Part shown: positions 13,404-22,672 of the stretch, in pieces
Numbering within the stretch: position 1 is the stretch's first letter
Layout: every line of letters starts with the position of its first letter
From: Liolophura sinensis
Lineage: Eukaryota; Mollusca; Polyplacophora; Chitonida; Chitonidae
Assembly (NCBI RefSeq): GCF_032854445.1
Contig: NW_027018145.1
Coordinates: forward strand, 1-64,000
Length of the DNA stretch: 64,000 nt
Direction of reading: 5' to 3'
Notes under the pieces: model-generated
Database searches by the model: none
What the model saw: the letters and a program-made list of their open reading frames with translations, nothing else
What the model was told of the DNA's origin: nothing
Program-made: the position numbers and the translations under genes

Positions 13404-13425
13404 ATGCGGAATTGGCCCAGGCATC
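13403..13425. repeat. GATGC/GCATC inverted repeat at the monomer boundary
   Basis: A 5-bp inverted repeat, arms at 13403-13407 and 13421-13425, with a 13-nt loop. It is present in nearly all monomers (broken by GATGCTGAATT at 21106, 24409 and 27161 only in its loop, and by GATGTGG at 51359 in the arm). Weak on its own. Confidence 0.6.
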
Positions 13426-13486
13426 GGCAGCTGTTTAAAAAATTGCAAATTTCCCTGGTTTCCATGGAGTAAGAGCCGTTGCTGGG

Positions 13487-13492
13487 CACGTG
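13487..13492. promoter_or_regulatory. Conserved CACGTG palindrome (E-box/G-box core)
   Basis: CACGTG is the core site bound by many bHLH and bZIP proteins. It occurs once per monomer and is essentially invariant by eye across the array; the clear exception is GGGAACGTG at about 27241. Conservation in a homogenised array is not proof of function. Confidence 0.45.
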
Positions 13493-13503
13493 ACTATGAC
13501 ATC

Positions 13504-13513
13504 AATGATCATT
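13504..13513. repeat. AATGATCATT perfect 10-bp palindrome
   Basis: A perfect palindrome once per monomer, 11 bp after CACGTG. Just upstream is TGACATCA, one base from a CRE-type TGACGTCA. Variants are few: CATCGATGATC (1965, 6361, 11851) keeps most of it and CATTGATC (38258) changes one base. Confidence 0.7.
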
Positions 13514-13743
13514 CAATTGTCGCTACAGCCAAAAGTATTGGTCGGAGAGCAACGCGGTTTGCACCATTCGATTTCTCGTCACAAAATACGTCGGATTAGC
13601 CTCTTACCAGCAGCACTGGAACAGTTTTTCCACTTTTGCATTTTTGCCTGGTCTTTTTGTTAATTTGAAATCGGATACAATCTACTATGTACAATCGCGA
13701 CTGGTCATTACTATATTCAACTTTTGACTGTAAGTTATGTGCC

Positions 13744-13760
13744 CTTCTGTAACCCAGAAG
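13744..13760. repeat. CTTCTG/CAGAAG inverted repeat, alpha-type monomers
   Basis: Arms at 13744-13749 and 13755-13760 with a 5-nt loop. The 6-bp stem is perfect only in monomers with CTTCTGT; those with CTTCGGT have a G-A mismatch inside the stem. A diagnostic subfamily variant therefore switches this hairpin between perfect and imperfect. Confidence 0.75.
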
Positions 13761-13801
13761 ACGTCAAATCTTTGGGCTAAGCCCATTTAACTCATCCAGC
13801 A

Positions 13802-13829
13802 ATTGTCTTACTTCTAAGTCCAAGACAAT
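13802..13829. repeat. ATTGTCTT/AAGACAAT hairpin
   Basis: Perfect 8-bp inverted repeat, arms at 13802-13809 and 13822-13829, with a 12-nt loop that can add a few pairs (ACT with AGT). Three versions of the loop exist in the array (ACTTTTAAG, ACTTCTAAG, ACTTTTCAG) while the arms are almost unchanged; exceptions are CAAAACAAT at about 9421 and CTTAATTTTAAG at 16558 and 18758 beside the stem. The 225-bp deletion at 56180 breaks in its 3' arm. Confidence 0.75.
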
Positions 13830-13869
13830 CTCAATGTCTTTATCTACGTGTAGAAAAACCACACCATTT

Positions 13870-13891
13870 GTACATAAAAAGCACAATGTAC
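13870..13891. repeat. GTACAT/ATGTAC inverted repeat, competes with the next hairpin
   Basis: Arms at 13870-13875 and 13886-13891 enclose a 10-nt A-rich loop. In 'b' type tails the second arm reads AGGTAC, which leaves four pairs (GTAC is self-complementary). The second arm overlaps the first arm of the nested hairpin at 13887-13918, so the two cannot form together on one strand. Confidence 0.75.
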
Positions 13892-13918
13892 TAGATACAG
13901 TCTGCTGTAAAAAGTACA
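13887..13918. repeat. Nested 32-nt hairpin: 6-bp stem, 3x3 internal loop, 5-bp stem, 4-nt loop
   Basis: Reading inward: TGTACT (13887-13892), AGA, TACAG (13896-13900), loop TCTG, CTGTA (13905-13909), AAA, AGTACA (13913-13918). Both stems are perfect in 'a' type tails. 'b' type tails (GGTACT) lose the outermost pair, and ACTAGACACAG monomers (44691, 47441, 50193, 55144) lose one pair of the inner stem. It is deleted from the copy at 56180. It could form as a cruciform in DNA or a stem-loop in RNA from either strand. Confidence 0.8.
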
Positions 13919-14298
13919 ACTGATCACTGAACCACATCAATAAGGTTCTAAAAGATGCGGAATTGGCCCAGGCATCGGCAGCTGTTTAAAAAATTGCAAA
14001 TTTCCCTGGTTTCCATGGAGTAAGAGCCGTTGCTGGGCACGTGACTATGACATCAATGATCATTCAATTGTCGCTACAGCCAAAAGTATTGGTCGGAGAG
14101 CAACGCGGTTTGCACCATTCGATTTCTCGTCACAAAATACGTCGGATTAGCCTCTTACCAGCAGCACTGGAACAGTTTTTCCACTTTTGCATTTTTGCCT
14201 GGTCTTTTTGTTAATTGAAATCGGATACACTGTACTATGCACAATCGAGACTGGTCGTTACTATATTCAACTTTTAACTATACGTTATGTGCCCTTCG

Positions 14299-15537
14299 GT
14301 AGCCCAGAAGACGTCAAATCTTTGGGCTAAGCCCATTTAACTCATCCAGCAATTGTCTTACTTTTCAGTCCAAGACAATCTCAATGTCTTTATCTACGTG
14401 TAGAAAAACCACACCATTTGTACATAAAAAACACAAGGTACTAGATACAGTCTGCTGTAAAAAGTACAACTGATCACTGACCCACATCAATAAGGTTCTA
14501 AAAGATGCGGAATTGGCCCAGGCATCGGCAGCTGTTTAGAAAATTGCAAATTTCCCTGGTTTCCATGGAGTAAGAGCCGTTGCTGGGCACGTGACTATGA
14601 CATCAATGATCATTCAATTGTCGCTACAGCCAAAAGTATTGGTCGGAGAGCAACGCGGTTTGCACCATTCGATTTCTCGTCACAAAATACGTCGGATTAG
14701 CCTCTTACCAGTAGCACTGGAACAGTTTTTACACTTTTGCATTTTTGCCTGGTCTTTTTGTTAATTGAAATCGGATACACTGTACTATGCACAATCGCGA
14801 CTGGTCGTTACTATATTCAACTTTTAACTATACGTTATGTGCCCTTCGGTAGCCCAGAAGACGTCAAATCTTTGGGCTAAGCCCATTTAACTCATCCAGC
14901 AATTGTCTTACTTTTAAGTCCAAGACAATCTCAATGTCTTTATCTACGTGTAGAAAAACCACACCATTCGTACATAAAAAACACAATGTACTAGATACAG
15001 TCTGCTGTAAAAAGTACAACTGATCACTGAACCACATCTATAAGATTCTAATAGATGCGGAATTGGGCCAGGCATCGGCAGCTGTTTAAAAAATTGCAAA
15101 TTTCCCTGGTTTCCATGGAGTAAGAGCCGTTGCTGGGCACGTGACTATGACATCAATGATCATTCAATTGTCGCTACAGCCAAAAGTATTGGTCGGAGAG
15201 CAACGCGGTTTGCACCTTTCGATTTCTCGTCACAAAATACGTCGGATTAGCCTCTTACCAGCAGCACTGGAACAGTTTTTCCACTTTTGCATTTTTGCTT
15301 GGTCTTTTTGTTAATTTGAAATCGGATACAATCTACTATGTACAATCGGGACTGGTCATTACTATATTCAACTTTTGACTGTAAGTTATGTGCCCTTCTG
15401 TAGCCCAGAAGACGTCAAATCTTTGGGCTAAGCCCATTTAACTCACCCAGCAATTGTCTTACTTCTAAGTCCAAGACAATCTCAATGTCTTTATCTACGT
15501 GTAGAAAAACCACACCATTTGTACATAAAAAACACAA
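14299..15537 (+). repeat. 1,239-bp segment duplicated at 29,705-30,943, copy 1
   Basis: This segment holds the marks TTTTCAGTCC, GTTTAGAAAA, GTAGCAC with TTTTACACTTTTG, TAAGATTC, CACCTTTCG (15211) and AATCGGGACTGG (15347). All recur at a constant shift of 15,406 bp (28 monomers). The match is bounded on the left by G at 14298 against T at 29704, and on the right by AATG against AAGG at 15538 and 30944. I saw no difference inside. Confidence 0.9.
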
Positions 15538-16155
15538 TGTACTAGATACAGTCTGCTGTAAAAAGTACAACTGATCACTGAACCACATCAATAAGGTTCT
15601 AAAAGATGCGGAATTGGCCCAGGCATCGGCAGCTGTTTAAAAAATTGCAAATTTCCCTGGTTTCCATGGAGTAAGAGCCGTTGCTGGGCACGTGACTATG
15701 ACATCAATGATCATTCAATTGTCGCTACAGCCAAAAGTATTGGTCGGAGAGCAACGCGGTTTGCACCATTCGATTTCTCGTCACAAAATACGTCGGATTA
15801 GCCTCTTACCAGCAGCACTGGAACAGTTTTTCCACTTTTGCATTTTTGCCTGGTCTTTTTGTTAATTGAAATCGGATACACTGTACTATGCACAATCGCG
15901 ACTGGTCGTTACTATATTCAACTTTTAACCATACGTTATGTGCCCTTCGGTAGCCCAGAAGACGTCAAATCTTTGGGCTAAGCCCATTTAACTCATCCAG
16001 CAATTGTCTTACTTTTAAGTCCAAGACAATCTCAATGTCTTTATCTACGTGTAGAAAAACCACACCATTCGTACATAAAAAACACAATGTACTAGATACA
16101 GTCTGCTGTAAAAAGTACAACTGATCACTGAACCACATCTATAAGGTTCTAATAG

Positions 16156-19100
16156 ATGCGGAATTGGGCCAGGCATCGGCAGCTGTTTAAAAAATTGCAA
16201 ATTTCCCTGGTTTCCATGGAGTAAGAGCCGTTGCTGGGCACGTGACTATGACATCAATGATCATTCAATTGTCGCTACAGCCAAAAGTATTGGTCGGAGA
16301 GCAACGCGGTTTGCACCATTCGATTTCTCGTCACAAAATACGTCGGATTAGCCTCTTACCAGCAGCACTGGAACATTTTTTCCACTTTTGCATTTTTGCC
16401 TGGTCTTTTTGTTAATTTGAAATCGGATACAATCTACTATGTACAATCGCGACTGGTCATGACTATATTCAACTTTTGACTATAAGTTATGTGCCCTTCT
16501 GTAGCCCAGAAGACGTCAAATCTTTGGGCTAAGCCCATTTAACTCACCCAGCAATTGTCTTAATTTTAAGTCCAAGACAATCTCAATGTCTTTATCTACG
16601 TGTAGAAAAACCACACCATTCGTACATAAAAAACACAATGTACTAGATACAGTCTGCTGTAAAAAGTACAACTGATCACTGAACCACATCTATAAGGTTC
16701 TAATAGATGCGGAATTGGGCCAGGCATCGGCAGCTGTTAAAAAATTGCATATTTCCCTGGTTTCCATGGAGTAAGAGCCGTTGCTGGGCACGTGACTATG
16801 ACATCAATGATCATTCAATTGTCGCTACAGCCAAAAGTATTGGTCGGAGAGCAACGCGGTTTGCACCATTCGATTTCTCGTGACAAAATACGTCGGATTG
16901 GTCTCTTACCAGCAGCACTGGAACAGTTTTTCTACTTTTGCATTTTTGTTTGGTCTTTTTGTTAATTGAAATCGGATACACTGTACTATGCACAATCGCG
17001 ACTGGTCGTTACTATATTCAACTTTTAACTATACGTTATGTGCCCTTCGGTAGCCCAGAAGACGTCAAATCTTTGGGCTAAGCCCATTTAACTCACCCAG
17101 CAATTGTCTTACTTTTCAGTCCAAGACAATCTCAATGTCTTTATCTACGTGTAGAAAAACCACACCATTCGTACATAAAAAACACAAGGTACTAGATACA
17201 GTCTGCTGTAAAAAGTACAACTGATCACTAAACCACATCTATAAGGTTCTAATAGATGCGGAATTGGGCCAGGCATCGGCAGCTGTTAAAAAATTGCATA
17301 TTTCCCTGGTTTCCATGGAGTAAGAGCCGTTGCTGGGCACGTGACTATGACATCAATGATCATTCAATTGTCGCTACAGCCAAAAGTATTGGTCGGAGAG
17401 CAACGCGGTTTGCACCATTCGATTTCTCGTCACAAAATACGTCGGATTAGCCTCTTACCAGTAGCACTGGAACAGTTTTTCCACTTTTGCATTTTTGCCT
17501 GGTCTTTTTGTTAATTGAAATCGGCTACACTGTACTATGCACAATCGCGACTGGTCATTATTATATTCAACTTTTGACTATATGTTATGTGCCCTTCGGT
17601 AGCCCAGAAGACGTCAAATCTTTGGGCCAAACCCATTAAACTCACCCAGCAATTGTCTTACTTCTAAGTCCAAGACAATCTCAATGTCTTTATCTACGTG
17701 TAGAAAAACCACACCATTTGTACATAAAAAACACAAGGTACTAGATACAGTCTGCTGTAAAAAGTACAACTGATCACTGACCCACATCAATAAGGTTCTA
17801 AAAGATGCGGAATTGGCCCAGGCATCGGCAGCTGTTTAAAAAATTGCAAATTTCCCTGGTTTCCATGGAGTAAGAGCCGTTGCTGGGCACGTGACTATGA
17901 CATCAATGATCATTCAATTGTCGCTACAGCCAAAAGTATTGGTCGGAGAGCAACGCTGTTTGCACCATTCGATTTCTCGTCACAAAATACGTCGGATTAG
18001 CCTCTTACCAGTAGCACTGGAACAGTTTTTACACTTTTGCATTTTTGCCTGGTCTTTTTGTTAATTGAAATCGGATACACTGTACTATGCACAATCGCGA
18101 CTGGTCATTACTATATTCAACTTTTAACTATACGTTATGTGCCCTTCGGTAGCCCAGAAGACGTCAAATCTTTGGGCTAAGCCCATTTAACTCATCCAGC
18201 AATTGTCTTACTTTTAAGTCCAAGACAATCTCAATGTCTTTATCTACGTGTAGAAAAACCACACCATTCGTACATAAAAAACACAATGTACTAGATACAG
18301 TCTGCTGTAAAAAGTACAACTGATCACTGAACCACATCTATAAGATTCTAATAGATGCGGAATTGGGCCAGGCATCGGCAGCTGTTTAAAAAATTGCAAA
18401 TTTCCCTGGTTTCCATGGAGTAAGGGCCGTTGCTGGGCACGTGACTATGACATCAATGATCATTCAATTGTCGCTACAGCCAAAAGTATTGGTCGGAGAG
18501 CAACGCGGTTTGCACCATTCGATTTCTCGTCACAAAATACGTCGGATTAGCCTCTTACCAGCAGCACTGGAACAGTTTTTCCACTTTTGCATTTTTGCCT
18601 GGTCTTTTTGTTAATTTGAAATCGGATACAATCTATTATGTACAATCGCGACTGGTCATGACTATATTCAACTTTTGACTATAAGTTATGTGCCCTTCTG
18701 TAGCCCAGAAGACGTCAAATCTTTGGGCTAAGCCCATTTAACTCACCCAGCAATTGTCTTAATTTTAAGTCCAAGACAATCTCAATGTCTTTATCTACGT
18801 GTAGAAAAACCACACCATTCGTACATAAAAAACACAATGTACTAGATACAGTCTGCTGTAAAAAGTACAACTGATCACTGAACCACATCTATAAGGTTCT
18901 AATAGATGCGGAATTGGGCCAGGCATCGGCAGCTGTTAAAAAATTGCATATTTCCCTGGTTTCCATGGAGTAAGAGCCGTTGCTGGGCACGTGACCATGA
19001 CATCAATGATCATTCAATTGTCGCTACAGCCAAAAGTATTGGTCGGAGAGCAACGCGGTTTGCACCATTCGATTTCTCGTCACAAAATACGTCGGATTAG

Positions 19101-19454
19101 CCTCTTACCAGTAGCACTGGAACAGTTTTTCCACTTTTGCATTTTTGCCTGGTCTTTTTGTTAATTGAAATCGGCTACACTGTACTATGCACAATCGCGA
19201 CTGGTCATTATTATATTCAACTTTTGACTATATGTTATGTGCCCTTCGGTAGCCCAGAAGACGTCAAATCTTTGGGCCCAACCCATTAAACTCACCCAGC
19301 AATTGTCTTACTTCTAAGTCCAAGACAATCTCAATGTCTTTATCTACGTGTAGAAAAACCACACCATTTGTACATAAAAAACACAAGGTACTAGATACAG
19401 TCTGCTGTAAAAAGTACAACTGATCACTGACCCACATCAATAAGGTTCTAAAAG
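16156..19454 (+). repeat. Six satellite monomers with 3-monomer (1,650 bp) periodicity
   Basis: Boundaries are at 16156, 16707, 17256, 17805, 18355 and 18906. The run 17,256-18,400 is followed by a close copy at 18,906-20,050: both have a type S gamma monomer with a tail that lost GCTAAG in favour of GGCCAAACCC or GGCCCAACCC, then a beta monomer with GTAGCAC and TTTTACACTTTTG (18,029 and 19,678), then TAAGATTC (18,342 and 19,992). The mark CTTAATTTTAAG occurs at 16,558 and 18,758, a 4-monomer shift, so more than one exchange is superimposed. The monomer at 16707 is a hybrid of TTTGTTTGG-type and beta sequence. Confidence 0.85.
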
Positions 19455-22412
19455 ATGCGGAATTGGCCCAGGGATCGGCAGCTGTTTAAAAAATTGCAAA
19501 TTTCCCTGGTTTCCATGGAGTAAGAGCCGTTGCTGGGCACGTGACTATGACATCAATGATCATTCAATTGTCGCTACAGCCAAAAGTATTGGTCGGAGAG
19601 CAACGCGGTTTGCACCATTCGATTTCTCGTCACAAAATACGTCGGATTAGCCTCTTACCAGTAGCACTGGAACAGTTTTTACACTTTTGCATTTTTGCCT
19701 GGTCTTTTTGTTAATTGAAATCGGATACACTGTACTATGCACAATCGCGACTGGTCGTTACTATATTCAACTTTTAACTATACGTTATGTGCCCTTCGGT
19801 AGCCCAGAAGACGTCAAATCTTTGGGCTAAGCCCATTTAACTCATCCAGCAATTGTCTTACTTTTAAGTCCAAGACAATCTCAATGTCTTTATCTACGTG
19901 TAGAAAAACCACACCATTCGTACATAAAAAACACAATGTACTAGATACAGTCTGCTGTAAAAAGTACAACTGATCACTGAACCACATCTATAAGATTCTA
20001 ATAGATGCGGAATTGGGCCAGGCATCGGCAGCTGTTTAAAAAATTGCAAATTTCCCTGGTTTCCATGGAGTAAGAGCCGTTGCTGGGCACGTGACTATGA
20101 CATCAATGATCATTCAATTGTCGCTACAGCCAAAAGTATTGGTCGGAGAGCAACGCGGTTTGCACCATTCGATTTCTCGTAACAAAATACGTCGGATTAG
20201 CCTCTTACCAGCAGCACTGGAACAGTTTTTCCACTTTTGCATTTTTGCTTGGTCTTTTTGTTAATTTGAAATCGGATACAATCTACTATGTACAATCGCG
20301 ACTGGTCATTACTCTATTCAACTTTTGACTGTAAGTTATGTGCCCTTCTGTAGCCCAGAAGACGTCAAATCTTTGGGCTAAGCCCATTTAACTCATCCAG
20401 CAATTGTCTTACTTCTAAGTCCAAGACAATCTCAATGTCTTTATCTACGTGTAGAAAAACCACACCATTTGTACATAAAAAACACAATGTACTAGATACA
20501 GTCTGCTGTAAAAAGTACAACTGATCACTGAACCACATCAATAAGGTTCTAAAAGATGCGGAATTGGCCCAGGCATCGGCAGCTGTTTAAAAAATTGCAA
20601 ATTTCCCTGGTTTCCATGGAGTAAGAGCCGTTGGTGGGCACGTGACTATGACATCAATGATCATTCAATTGTCGCTACAGCCAAAAGTATTGGTCGGAGA
20701 GCAACGCGGTTTGCACCATTCGATTTCTCGTGACAAAATACGTCGGATTAGCCTCTTTCTAGCAGCACTGGAACAGTTTTTCCACTTTTGCATTTTTGCC
20801 TGATCTTTTTGTTAATTGAAATCGGATACACTGTACTATGCACAATCGAGACTGGTCGTTACTATTTTCAACTTTTAACTATACGTTATGTGCCCTTCTG
20901 TAGCCCAGAAGACGTCAAATCTTTGGGCTAAGCCCATTTAACTCATCCAGCAATTGTCTTACTTTTAAGTCCAAGACAATTTCAATGTCTTTATCTACGT
21001 GTAGAAAAACCACACCATTCGTACATAAAAAACACAATGTACTAGATACAGTCTGCTGTAAAAAGTACAACTGATCACTGAACCACATCTATAAGGTTCT
21101 AATAGATGCTGAATTGGGCTAGGCATCGGCAGCTGTTTAAAAAATTGCATATTTCCCTGGTTTCCATGGAGTAAGAGCCGTTGCTGGGCACGTGACCATG
21201 ACATCAATGATCATTCAATTGTCGCTACAGCCAAAAGTATTAGTCGGAGAGCAACGCGGTTTGCACCATTCGATTTCTCGTCACAAAATACGTCGGATTA
21301 GCCTCTTACCAGCAGCACTGGAACAGTTTTTCCACTTTTGCATTTTTGCCTGGTCTTTTTGTTAATTTGAAATCGGATACAATCTACTATGTACAATCGC
21401 CACTGGTCATGACTATATTCAACTTTTGACTATAAGTTATGTGCCCTTCTGTAGCCCAGAAGACGTCAAATCTTTGGGCTAAACCCATTTAACTCATCCA
21501 GCAATTGTCTTACTTCTAAGTCCAAGACAATCTCAATGTCTTTATCTACGTGTAGAAAAACCACACCATTTGTACATAAAAAACACAAGGTACTAGATAC
21601 AGTCTGCTGTAAAAAGTACAACTGATCACTGACCCACATCAATAAGGTTCTAAAAGATGCGGAATTGGCCCAGGCATCGGCAGCTGTTTAAAAAATTGCA
21701 AATTTCCCTGGTTTCCATGGAGTAAGAGCCGTTGCTGGGCACGTGACTATGACATCAATGATCATTCAATTGTCGCTACAGCCAAAAGTATTGGTCGGAG
21801 AGCAACGCGGTTTGCACCATTCGATTTCTCGTCACAAAATACGTCGGATTAGCCTCTTACCAGCAGCACTGGAACAGTTTTTCCACTTTTGCATTTTTGC
21901 CTGGTCTTTTTGTTAATTGAAATCGGATACACTGTACTATGCACAATCGCGACTGGTCGTTACTATATTCAACTTTTAACTATACGTTATGTGCCCTTCG
22001 GTAGCCCAGAAGACGTCAAATCTTTGGGCTAAGCCCATTTAACTCATCCAGCAATTGTCTTACTTTTAAGTCCAAGACAATCTCAATGTCTTTATCTACG
22101 TGTAGAAAAACCACACCATTCGTACATAAAAAACACAAGGTACTAGATACAGTCTGCTGTAAAAAGTACAACTGATCACTGAAAAACATCTATAAGGTTC
22201 TAATAGATGCGGAATTGGGCCAGGCATCGGCAGCTGTTTAAAAAATTGCAAATTTCCCTGGTTTCCATGGAGTAAGAGCCGTTGCTGGGCACGTGACTAT
22301 GACATCAATGATCATTCAATTGTCGCTACAGCCAAAAGTATTGGTCGGAGAGCAACGCGGTTTGCACCATTCGATTTCTCGTCACAAAATACGTCGGATT
22401 AGCCTCTTACCA
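19370..22412 (+). repeat. 6-monomer higher-order repeat, copy 1 (period 3,303 bp)
   Basis: Boundaries inside are 19455, 20005, 20556, 21106, 21657 and 22207. Six different private variants reappear at exactly +3,303 bp: TTGGTGGGCA (20631), GTCATTACTCTATTC (20305), GCCTCTTTCTAGC (20751), TAGTCGGAG (21241), ATCGCCACTGG (21397) and TGAAAAACATC (22181). The only internal difference I noticed is CAGGGATCGG (19471) where copy 2 reads CAGGCATCGG. The left limit is set by T at 19369 against C at 22672, the right by TTACCAGCAG against TTACCACCAG. Confidence 0.95.
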
Positions 22413-22672
22413 GCAGCACTGGAACAGTTTTTCCACTTTTGCATTTTTGAATGGTCTTTTTGTTAATTTGAAATCGGATACAATCTACTATGTACAATCG
22501 CGACTGGTCATGACTATATTCAACTTTTGACTATAAGTTATGTGCCCTTCTGTAGCCCAGAAGACGTCAAATCTTTGGGCTAAGCCCATTTAACTCACCC
22601 AGCAATTGTCTTACTTCTAAGTCCAAGACAATCTCAATGTCTTTATCTACGTGTAGAAAACCCACACCATTC

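Larger units (their letters stand above)
13404..13954 (+). repeat. Representative full-length satellite monomer (551 bp)
   Basis: A clean copy used here as the reference map. From the boundary at 13404 it runs through a GATGC/GCATC inverted repeat, a type T leader, CCATGG at 13462-13467, CACGTG at 13487-13492, AATGATCATT at 13504-13513, a pyrimidine-rich stretch around 13624-13660, TCGCGA near 13685-13690, a CTTCTG/CAGAAG hairpin at 13744-13760, GACGTC just after it, a hairpin at 13802-13829, and two overlapping hairpins at 13870-13918. Body type is alpha with GTAAGTT, and the tail is mixed. It has two private marks shared with the monomer at 9004: CTGTAACCC and AAAAAGCACAATG. No protein-coding signature, poly(A) signal context or RNA polymerase III box was convincing. 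Confidence 0.95.
13404..16155 (+). repeat. Five satellite monomers; first three copy 8,657-10,310 at a shift of 4,400
   Basis: Boundaries are at 13404, 13955, 14505, 15055 and 15606. From about 13,057 to about 14,710 the sequence follows 8,657-10,310 at a shift of 4,400 bp: shared private marks are CTGTAACCC (9350 and 13750), AAAAAGCACAATG (9478 and 13879) and AATCGAGACTGG (9843 and 14243). After about 14,710 (GTAGCAC, then TTTTACACTTTTG) it departs from that template. The part 14299-15537 reappears 15.4 kb downstream. Confidence 0.88.

Noticed and set aside
13870-13895. Helitron-type 3' end (hairpin followed by CTAG)
   Set aside because: The hairpin is directly adjacent to CTAG rather than about 10 nt before it, there is no matching 5' end, and the same word sits inside every monomer of a continuous array.
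13404-13954. Hammerhead ribozyme, known in some satellites
   Set aside because: The core CTGATGA with a matching GAAAC is not present on either strand; CTGATCAC and the rare CCATCAGC form do not fit.
13404-13954. CENP-B box
   Set aside because: Scanning both strands for TTCG followed by A and CGGG at the required spacing gave no match; CCCG is not seen in the normal monomer and CGGG only in rare variants (AATCGGGAC).
13935-13955. RNA polymerase III B box or tRNA-derived element (GGTTCTAATAG)
   Set aside because: Only a loose resemblance to GGTTCGANTCC, no A box at the right distance and no tRNA fold.
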